DNA of 5,875 bases from Parachlamydiaceae bacterium. Lineage in GTDB: Bacteria; Chlamydiota; Chlamydiia; Chlamydiales; Parachlamydiaceae. A program made the translations under genes and the position numbers. This document shows, one piece after another, positions 1-5,875 of the stretch. Every line of letters begins with the position of its first letter. Position 1 is the stretch's first letter. The notes beneath the pieces are model-generated. The model made no database searches, was not told where the DNA came from, and worked only from the letters and a program-made list of their open reading frames with translations. The DNA lies in assembly GCA_003164155.1 (NCBI GenBank), contig PLSG01000041.1:1-5875 (forward strand). Direction: 5' to 3'.

Positions 1-51
1 TTCTTTGTGTTTAAATTTCCTAAATGCGCTGATCGAAAAGGTGAAGAAGAT

Positions 52-2304
52 TCAGAAAAAAGTCGAGATCGGATCGATGTCGATTAATACCTTGATCTGG
101 GCCGGCACCTTCAAATTGCTTTGGACTATCTCTAAAGCTTTTTTTATACCTTGAATGTGCGGTCCCTTAACTAAAAACTGAAAGCGGTATTGCCCTTTGA
201 CTTTGGCATAGCCGGCCGGCACAACCGCAAGTATCTCGAAATCCGCAGCGATTACCTCAATCAGCTTTTGGCGCATATGGGCGCTGAAGTTTTGAATGAG
301 TTGGGCATTGGGCCCGGAAAAGGCAATTTTAGCCATGTTTGAAAAGGGGGGATATCCGAAGAGTTTGCGCACGGCTATCTCTTCGGCATAGAATGCCTCG
401 TAATCTTGTTTGGCCGCCAGCTGTATCGTAGCGTTTTCTTGCAGGCACGTCTGGATAACGACCTCGCCAGCCGTGGCTCCGCGGCCCGATCTGCCAGCCA
501 CCTGGGTGATGAGCTGGAAAGCCGTTTCAGAGGCGCGAAAGTCGGGAAGGTTGAGGCTGCCGTCGCTATTTAAGACACCTACCAGCGTGACTTGAGGGAA
601 ATGCAGCCCCTTGGCGATCATCTGCGTGCCGATTAACACATCGGCTTTTCCCGTGGCAAAATCGCGCAAAAGCCTTTGTTGGCTGCCTTTATGCTTTGTC
701 GTATCGGCATCGAGGCGTAAAGTGCGTATTTCTGGCAAGATGGCATGCAGGCTGCGCTCGACAAGTTCTGTGCCTACTCCTTTGTACTTCATGGTTTCTG
801 CGCAGCGGCAGCCCGGGCACTGCGTAGGGGGAGGCGAGAGGGTATAGCCGCAAAGGTGGCAAGACAGCGTGTTTTCTCCCAGATGGAAGGTCAGGGCAAT
901 GTCGCATTGCGTGCATTTGACGACATGCGCGCATTGCTTGCACAGCAAGGTGGTATAGTATCCGCGCCGGTTTAGAAAGAGGATAGTCTGTTCGCCCAAA
1001 GCGCAGCGCTTAGTGATGCCAGCCAGCAACGCCTCGGAAAAATTGGTATAGCCCTTTACCTTTTCAAATTCTTTGCGCATGTCTACGATTTGCACTTTGG
1101 GGATGGTGGCGGCGTCAGCCCGATTGGTCAGCTTGCTTAGGATGTACTTGCCATTGGTGGTATTGTTAAAGCTTTCCAGGCTAGGAGTTGCGCTGCCTAA
1201 GATCACGGCGCTATGGGACAGTTTGCCGCGCATGACGGCCACATTTCTGGCGTGATAGCAAGGCGCTTCATCGCTTTGCTTGTAGGAGTTTTCGTGCTCT
1301 TCGTCGACGATGATCAATCCCAAGTTTTTAACCGGGCTGAAAATGGCAGAGCGGGCGCCCACGACAATTTTAGCCTCGCCGCGGTGAATTCTGTGCCATT
1401 CGTCATAGCGTTCACCGGCGCTTAGCCTGTAGTGAAGGATGGCGATCAGCCCTTCGAATCGGCTGCGCAACCGTTCAGTGGTCTGAAGGGTTAGAGCGAT
1501 CTCTGGCACCAGCATGATAGTGCCTCTACCCAGTTGTAAGGCTTTTTCTATAGCTTGCAGGTATACTTCGGTTTTTCCGCTGCCAGTGACTCCATAAAGC
1601 AAATGGGTTTCAAAGCGCCTCTCATCTAGGGCTGCATGGATTTTCACTAAAGATGCGGCTTGCTCGGGGTTCAGCGCCTTAGCGCGCGTTTTGAAGTACT
1701 CTTCGTTGACTAAAGGCGAGCGGTCTACGCGCACGGAATCCAGGATGAGAAGTCCTTTTTTAGCCAGAGAGTCTATTGGGCTGCGCGTCACTCCCGTTTG
1801 TTCCATTAACTCGGTTAATAAGATTCCCTTGTGGACAGCCAGCATAGCTTCCAAGACTTCTGCTTGGGCGGTATGCGTGTTGCGCAAGGCCACGCACATA
1901 TCGCGTAGCTGCTCCTTTGTTTTGGCGCGCATGACATAGAGCTGCTGCTTGTGTTGGACATCTTTGCGCACACTGGCCGGCAGCAAGGATTTGAGCACTT
2001 TGGAAAGCGGCACATGGTAATAGTTTGCGGTCCATTGCGCCAGTTCAAAGAGATCTGCGGTGATGAGTTCTTCAGACAGCACTTTTGAGATAGGGGCGAT
2101 TTTGGGGAATGGAGAGGTGTTTTTGATGTCGAAGACATAACCGCTGCGCGCCTTTCCCCTTACTGGGACTTCGACTTTAACGCCTTTGCGCACGAGCAGT
2201 TCCTGGTGGGGAAGGATGCCATAATCGAGCGGCTTGTCTAGAGCCAAATCCAAGATTACAGAAGCGTATTTTACAAAGGCACAAGATCCAGTGTCCACAA
2301 TCAT
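52..2304 (-). CDS. priA: Primosomal protein N' (PriA), replication-restart 3'-5' DNA helicase
   Basis: PriA recognises stalled or collapsed replication forks in the cytoplasm, unwinds the lagging arm and starts reloading of the replicative helicase. Numbering is from the ATG at 2304 (750 residues, a normal length). The N-terminal 3'-DNA-end binding domain starts near residue 11 (VKYASVILDLALDKPLDY), with a winged-helix region at about 144-193. The superfamily 2 helicase core follows: Walker A GVTGSGKTEVY at 238-248, DEEH at 334-337, GSATPS at 370-375, motif V IGTQMIAKGLHFP and motif VI QVAGRSGR at about 601-608. Eight cysteines (455, 458, 464, 467, 482, 485, 496, 499) form the two zinc sites inserted in the helicase core. 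The C-terminal domain ends in DIDPISTFF, as is usual for the family. The frame also has an upstream GTG at 2355, but this would overlap the preceding gene and add 17 residues that do not look like PriA. The ATG at 2304, or the GTG at 2298 with AAGGGA six bases before it, fits better. Function is certain; the exact start is not. Confidence 0.97.
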   Translation of the reverse strand: MIVDTGSCAFVKYASVILDLALDKPLDYGILPHQELLVRKGVKVEVPVRGKARSGYVFDIKNTSPFPKIAPISKVLSEELITADLFELAQWTANYYHVPLSKVLKSLLPASVRKDVQHKQQLYVMRAKTKEQLRDMCVALRNTHTAQAEVLEAMLAVHKGILLTELMEQTGVTRSPIDSLAKKGLLILDSVRVDRSPLVNEEYFKTRAKALNPEQAASLVKIHAALDERRFETHLLYGVTGSGKTEVYLQAIEKALQLGRGTIMLVPEIALTLQTTERLRSRFEGLIAILHYRLSAGERYDEWHRIHRGEAKIVVGARSAIFSPVKNLGLIIVDEEHENSYKQSDEAPCYHARNVAVMRGKLSHSAVILGSATPSLESFNNTTNGKYILSKLTNRADAATIPKVQIVDMRKEFEKVKGYTNFSEALLAGITKRCALGEQTILFLNRRGYYTTLLCKQCAHVVKCTQCDIALTFHLGENTLSCHLCGYTLSPPPTQCPGCRCAETMKYKGVGTELVERSLHAILPEIRTLRLDADTTKHKGSQQRLLRDFATGKADVLIGTQMIAKGLHFPQVTLVGVLNSDGSLNLPDFRASETAFQLITQVAGRSGRGATAGEVVIQTCLQENATIQLAAKQDYEAFYAEEIAVRKLFGYPPFSNMAKIAFSGPNAQLIQNFSAHMRQKLIEVIAADFEILAVVPAGYAKVKGQYRFQFLVKGPHIQGIKKALEIVQSNLKVPAQIKVLIDIDPISTFF

Positions 2305-2310
2305 TCCCTT
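2305..2310 (-). promoter_or_regulatory. Candidate ribosome binding site for priA
   Basis: On the minus strand AAGGGA lies directly before the ATG at 2304 and six bases before an in-frame GTG at 2298. The spacing is right for the GTG and too short for the ATG. A second purine run, AGGAAG (2320-2325), lies 15 bases before the ATG, which is rather far. The site therefore leans towards GTG 2298 as the true start, two codons inside the ATG choice. It also argues against the GTG at 2355. Confidence 0.4.
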
Positions 2311-2324
2311 GCTTAACGACTTCC

Positions 2325-3335
2325 TTACGCCAAAGCTTGGCACAAGCTGCTCCACAGTGAAGCTTTGAGTTTCGGTTCTTTGAGATATAATCCGATGTCA
2401 GATAATAACACGAGCGGCTTTTTTCCCAAATAGCGTTTGCTGTCCTTGAAGGACTCTTTGTACAATTGCTGCATAATCGGGTGCTGCGCAAGGGTTTGAT
2501 CGGTAGTGATGATCAGCTTGAGATGCGCCGTCTGTATTAACTTATCCCACAGCTGCGCGTGGTCGATTTGTGCTATGTGCGCCACGTCGGCCCTCACAGA
2601 TAAGCACAGCTGAAGCGCATGGCAGATGTTGACCAGGAAAGCTTGGTGTTTGGGCTTATCGACTGAAGAGATGATGAGCACTTCGGGGATTTGGATAGGA
2701 AGTTTTTGCGCCGTATTGACATTTTTGGCCGCAGAGTCATCGGGGATGGCGTCTACAATTTCGAGCTGAGGGAAAAGCTGACGCACGGCTTTTTTGACAG
2801 CGCTGAAGTCGGGGGCGTCGGCTGGGGGCATGGGCTCCAAAATTATAGCTCCTCCGCCCTTAGAATCTTTGGGACCCTTAGGCTGCGGCTCTTTTACAGG
2901 GGGCATTTTTGCAGATGCCTGTGCTGAAGCCTGTGCAGGAGCTGGAATCACTTTGATGGGCGCTTGGATAGGGGAGGGGGATGCTGCGGTTGGCACATGC
3001 GGCGGAGCGGCCTGAAGAGGCTGTGAAGGGGAAAGCGCTGCGGCAGTGGCGGCAGGTCGAGTATATGCCGCTTGATTGCTTGCGGGGGTAGTTTTAGCAA
3101 ACTGCGGCGGACTTTGACGCGGCCACGCGGGTTGTGAGGGAGCTTTAGGCCCAGGGAGCGCGTTAAATTGCGGCTGAGGTGGATTGTCAACTCGCTGACT
3201 TTGTTGGGCTAGCTGCTTGTAGAAGGCGTAGGTGTGCGGATCGGTGAATATCCATTCGCGGGCACTATGCGTATCTAGCAGAGCTTGGTGTGTGAGAGCG
3301 ATAAGCTCCCGATATTCGGTTAACATGTCTGTCAT
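2325..3335 (-). CDS. Uncharacterised linker-containing protein with a possible DNA polymerase III psi (HolD)-like C-terminal domain
   Basis: I do not firmly recognise this gene. Numbering is from the outer ATG at 3347 (340 residues); the ATG at 3335 gives 336. Residues 1-52 look helical and charged (TEYRELIALTHQALLDTHSA). Residues about 53-165 form a low-complexity Pro/Ala/Gln/Ser-rich linker with almost no acidic residues, including the small repeat ASAQASAK. Residues about 176-340 look folded: a strand EVLIISS (222-228), a helix to NICHALQLCLSVRADVAHI, a strand LKLIITT, then PLVLLSDIGLYL and a final helix with LKASLWSSL. This order, and the ending of dP-LK-LW type, resembles psi (HolD) proteins and the uracil-glycosylase-like fold they share. 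No signal peptide or membrane segment is seen, so it is probably cytoplasmic. It sits between mutS and priA with no real gaps, which suggests a DNA replication or repair role. A chlamydial gene next to priA of unknown function may be its counterpart, but I cannot confirm this. Existence as a gene is well supported; function is a hypothesis. Confidence 0.85.
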   Translation of the reverse strand: MTDMLTEYRELIALTHQALLDTHSAREWIFTDPHTYAFYKQLAQQSQRVDNPPQPQFNALPGPKAPSQPAWPRQSPPQFAKTTPASNQAAYTRPAATAAALSPSQPLQAAPPHVPTAASPSPIQAPIKVIPAPAQASAQASAKMPPVKEPQPKGPKDSKGGGAIILEPMPPADAPDFSAVKKAVRQLFPQLEIVDAIPDDSAAKNVNTAQKLPIQIPEVLIISSVDKPKHQAFLVNICHALQLCLSVRADVAHIAQIDHAQLWDKLIQTAHLKLIITTDQTLAQHPIMQQLYKESFKDSKRYLGKKPLVLLSDIGLYLKEPKLKASLWSSLCQALA

Positions 3336-3340
3336 CGTGA

Positions 3341-3345
3341 TCCTC
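3341..3345 (-). promoter_or_regulatory. Ribosome binding site deciding the start of the middle gene
   Basis: GAGGA on the minus strand ends five bases before the ATG at 3333-3335, which is near-ideal spacing. The outer ATG at 3345-3347 overlaps the mutS stop as ATGA, but it has only GAAGGA (3348-3353) touching it with no spacer. The inner ATG is therefore preferred. Either way, ribosomes finishing mutS end within a few bases of the start, so translational coupling is likely. Confidence 0.55.
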
Positions 3346-5875
3346 ATTCCTTCAAGGCGATTTGGAATTCGATCAGCTTAGCGTGCGCTTGCAGCGGAGA
3401 GAGTGCATTGAGATCGATCTTTTGCAGCTCGTCGATGGCCTTATCCATCTTTTCTCTCTTTTCGCGGCTCTTGCCATTTTGCTTATGAGGAGGTTCAAAA
3501 AGCAACAACTGCACCTCGTGGGGATTACCCTTGCTGCGCATGGCTGGAAGTTTTTTGAGCGGTGTATCGAAAGCGCTTTTGCGGTTGGCATTCTCTTCCA
3601 GGTGCAGCAAAATTTCCTTTGCCCGCAGTATGACGGCTTGGGGGAGCCCTGCCAGGCGGCCGACATGTATGCCGTAACTCTTATCGGTGTCTCCGCGAAT
3701 GATCTTGCGCAAGAAAATGATGTGCTCGTCATGTTCGCTAACTGCCACATGGTAGTTTATGGCTCCCGGAATCTTCTCTTCGAGCTTAGTGAGCTCCCAA
3801 TAGTGCGTGGCAAAAAGTGTCTTGGCGGTCTTTTCGGGGGTGCACAACAAAAACTCAGCTACTGCCCAGGCTATGGAGATGCCGTCGTAAGTGCTGGTTC
3901 CCCGCCCAATTTCATCTAAGATGACGAGCGACCGCGGCGTAGCATTGTTGAGGATGTTGGCTGTCTCGGTCATTTCCACCATGAAGGTGGACTGACCGCG
4001 CGATAAGTCGTCGCTTGCGCCTATGCGCGTAAATACTTTGTCGATTAAGCCTATATGTGCGCTCTTGGCTGGAATAAAGCAGCCTAGCTGCGCCATGATT
4101 ACCAGCAGGGCTACTTGCCGGATGTAGGTCGATTTACCCGCCATGTTGGGTCCTGTGATTACGAGCAGGCGGTTGGAAGTATTGTCTGCGGTGGTATCGT
4201 TGGGAATGAATTTTTCTCCGAGAAGTGCGGCTTCGATTACCGGATGACGACCTTCCATGATGTGCAGGGTGTGGCTATTATCGATGAGTGGGCGGGTATA
4301 GTCGTTGTGCCGGGCAACTTCTGCAAAAGATAGGAGGCAGTCCAGATGCGCGAGAGCGCGTGCTGTTTGAAAAACAGCCTCGGCGTATTGGGTGATCTGT
4401 AAGCGCAAAGTGGTGAAGAGCTCGTTTTCCAGGAAAGTGATCTTGTCTTCGGCCGTCAATACCTTGCTTTCATAGTCCTTGAGCTCGGGGGTTACATATC
4501 TTTCCGCATTGACCAAGGTCTGCCTGCGCTGGAATATGTCGGGCATGCGCTCCACTTGTCCTTTACTGACTTCTATGTAGTAGCCAAAAACCCTGGTATA
4601 GCCAATTTTTATGGTTTTAATACCCGTCTGGTCGCGCAGCTGTTGTTGATATCTGGCTAACCACGATTTGCTATCTCGGCTGATTTCCCGCAATTCATCC
4701 AATTCAGGGTGGTAGCCGTCTCGGAAGGTCTTACCTTCGTTTAAGCGCGCCGGCGGCTCTTCTACCAGTGCTTGGGCAATCAGCTGTGTCATTTCGGGCA
4801 AAGGGGCCAGCTCTTGCGCTTTGGCTTTAATCAGCGGAGCACTCAGTTCAGCTAACATCTGCACGATGTCGGGGATGCCTTCAAAGGAGAGGCGCAAAGC
4901 TACGAGATCGCGCGGCGTGGCGTAGCCTGTGTTGATCTTCATGATCAGCCTTTCCAGATCCCTGACATGGTCAAACAGACTGCTCAGCTTATCGGCGCAG
5001 ACCGCCTGATTGAGCAGGTCTTCGACGGCGTCTTGGCGCTGATGGATGGTTTCCGTAGTTAGCAAGGGCTGTTTGATCCATTGCTGCATGAGCCGTCCGC
5101 CCATAGGGGTGCGCGTGCGGTCGATGATTTGCAACAAAGTGTTTTTGCGGCTGCCGTCATGTAAAGACTCGGTGAGCTCTAGATTGCGCTGCGTGATATG
5201 GTCCAAGGTCATATACTGCGAGGTGTTGTAGGTGGTTAGGCTGCGGATATGCTCTATGGAGAGGCATAAGTTGTCTTTGAGGTATGCCAGCAGAGCCCCA
5301 GCGGCATTGATACCAGCTACCATGCCATGCAGTCCAAATCCATCCAAAGTATGCACCTGCATATGGCTGACGAGAAATTCACAGGCTATGCGGTGATCAA
5401 AATGCCAGTCTTCTTCAGTGCTTATTAAAAAAGTATAGGCGTGACGCAGCTCTTCAAACAGGGCGGCGTGCTTGGCTTTGAATTTCAATGATGTGAGGAT
5501 TTCGGCGGGATGTATGCCGTACAGTGCATTGAGCAGGGCTCTTTCGTCGTCAAACTCGATTACACGGAATTCAGATGTGGTGAGATCGAGATAGGCTAGT
5601 CCAAAGAGAGCTCCCACTTGAGTAAGCGCGGCGAAAAAATTATTGGATTTCTCAGCCAATAAGCTCGAGTTGACCACTGTGCCGGGCGTGACGATGCGCA
5701 CGACTTCGCGCTTGACGATTCCCTTGGTTTTTTTGGGGTCTTCGGTTTGTTCGGCGATGGCTACACGATATCCCTTGCCTACTAGTTTGTCGATGTAGGC
5801 GCTGCTGGAGTGGTAGGGTATGCCGCTCATGGGCACATCGTGCCGCTTGGTGAGGGTTAGATCGAGCTCCTTGGA
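3344..5875 (-). CDS. mutS: DNA mismatch repair ATPase MutS (5' end cut by window edge)
   Basis: MutS binds mismatches and small loops as a dimer and, with ATP, recruits MutL. The frame stays open to the right edge, giving 843 visible residues. The reading begins SKELDLTLTKRHDVPMSGIPYH, which matches the MutS N-terminal domain from about residue 48, so roughly 48 residues are missing, including the mismatch-wedging Phe-x-Glu motif. A GTG at 5834-5836 is internal and not the start. In visible numbering, the lever region has LDHITQRNLEL at about 223, the clamp region FRDGYHPELDELR at about 384 and GYTRVFGYYIEVSK at about 425. The ATPase domain has Walker A GPNMAGKST at 575-583, SDDLSRGQSTFMVEM at 621-635, Walker B LVILDEIGRGTSTYDG at about 650-665 and FATHYWEL at 688-695. 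After a basic, proline-containing stretch comes QLLLF at 789-793, a clamp-binding type peptide, then a short helical tail. The stop overlaps the first ATG of the next gene. It is the most upstream gene visible of the apparent operon. No promoter is in view. Confidence 0.97.
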   Translation of the reverse strand, partial: SKELDLTLTKRHDVPMSGIPYHSSSAYIDKLVGKGYRVAIAEQTEDPKKTKGIVKREVVRIVTPGTVVNSSLLAEKSNNFFAALTQVGALFGLAYLDLTTSEFRVIEFDDERALLNALYGIHPAEILTSLKFKAKHAALFEELRHAYTFLISTEEDWHFDHRIACEFLVSHMQVHTLDGFGLHGMVAGINAAGALLAYLKDNLCLSIEHIRSLTTYNTSQYMTLDHITQRNLELTESLHDGSRKNTLLQIIDRTRTPMGGRLMQQWIKQPLLTTETIHQRQDAVEDLLNQAVCADKLSSLFDHVRDLERLIMKINTGYATPRDLVALRLSFEGIPDIVQMLAELSAPLIKAKAQELAPLPEMTQLIAQALVEEPPARLNEGKTFRDGYHPELDELREISRDSKSWLARYQQQLRDQTGIKTIKIGYTRVFGYYIEVSKGQVERMPDIFQRRQTLVNAERYVTPELKDYESKVLTAEDKITFLENELFTTLRLQITQYAEAVFQTARALAHLDCLLSFAEVARHNDYTRPLIDNSHTLHIMEGRHPVIEAALLGEKFIPNDTTADNTSNRLLVITGPNMAGKSTYIRQVALLVIMAQLGCFIPAKSAHIGLIDKVFTRIGASDDLSRGQSTFMVEMTETANILNNATPRSLVILDEIGRGTSTYDGISIAWAVAEFLLCTPEKTAKTLFATHYWELTKLEEKIPGAINYHVAVSEHDEHIIFLRKIIRGDTDKSYGIHVGRLAGLPQAVILRAKEILLHLEENANRKSAFDTPLKKLPAMRSKGNPHEVQLLLFEPPHKQNGKSREKREKMDKAIDELQKIDLNALSPLQAHAKLIEFQIALKE
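3497..3511 (-). other. Candidate sliding-clamp binding peptide QLLLF in MutS
   Basis: These codons specify Gln-Leu-Leu-Leu-Phe near the MutS C-terminus, in a stretch that looks disordered (prolines and lysines on both sides). The pattern matches the bacterial beta-clamp binding pentapeptide, of QL(S/D)LF type. E. coli MutS carries a similar motif in its C-terminal part. Binding is inferred from pattern and position only. Confidence 0.6.

Noticed and set aside
1..51. Rho-independent terminator after priA
   Set aside because: No inverted repeat followed by a T run on the minus strand could be found in these bases.
689..943. A cysteine-rich minus-strand frame within priA
   Set aside because: It is the PriA zinc region read in another frame. 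The true frame carries the eight spaced cysteines and the helicase motifs.
2325..2850. Active uracil-DNA glycosylase in the middle gene
   Set aside because: The fold-like pattern is suggestive, but I see none of the usual water-activating or uracil-pocket motifs, so only a non-catalytic relative is considered.
2948..3190. An 80-codon minus-strand frame in the Pro/Ala linker region
   Set aside because: It overlaps the linker in another frame. Low-complexity GC-rich DNA often leaves alternative frames open, and no start signal or family match is seen.
3362..3919. A 185-codon plus-strand open frame opposite the mutS 3' region
   Set aside because: It lies wholly antisense to the conserved MutS ATPase and tail and has no recognisable domain. 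It is best explained as a shadow of the mutS codon pattern.
5834..5836. GTG as the true start of mutS
   Set aside because: It lies inside the conserved motif before MSGIPYH, and the frame upstream (LDLTLTKRHD) is typical MutS. The gene continues beyond the window.

Overview
The window holds three genes on the minus strand, transcribed right to left: mutS (its 5' end lies beyond the right edge), a 336-340 residue protein of no firm family, and priA. Together they fill almost the whole window. Only the first 51 bases, downstream of priA, lie outside a confident gene. I see no RNA genes, mobile elements, CRISPR arrays or convincing hairpin terminators.

Organism: MutS and PriA are clearly bacterial and complete in their motifs. 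The style of the PriA helicase motifs (for example MIAKGLHFP, and DADTTKHKGS before motif V) and of the visible MutS N-terminus reminds me of Chlamydiae, probably an environmental or amoeba-associated lineage rather than Chlamydia itself. G+C is about half, judged by eye on a few lines, which is higher than the chlamydial genomes I know. I hold this assignment loosely because it rests on memory of family sequences and not on a search.

Layout: mutS (3344 to beyond 5875) encodes the mismatch-recognition ATPase. Its stop codon overlaps the first possible ATG of the middle gene in an ATGA, although a better-placed ribosome site favours an ATG 12 bases further on. The middle gene (2325-3335/3347) encodes a short helical N-terminus, a long Pro/Ala/Gln-rich linker and a compact alpha/beta C-terminal domain. 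That domain's ordering and LKxxLW ending resemble the psi-subunit (HolD)/uracil-DNA-glycosylase-like fold of the DNA polymerase III clamp-loader accessory protein. priA (52-2304) follows about 20 bases later and encodes the replication-restart helicase, with all eight zinc-binding cysteines.

How they work together: the tight packing argues for one transcript and translational coupling from mutS into the middle gene. Two of the three products act at the replication fork: MutS carries a clamp-binding type peptide QLLLF near its C-terminus, and PriA reloads the replisome at stalled forks. The middle protein is therefore a reasonable candidate for an undescribed replisome or SSB/clamp-loader adaptor. 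This is inference from gene context and from a weak sequence pattern.
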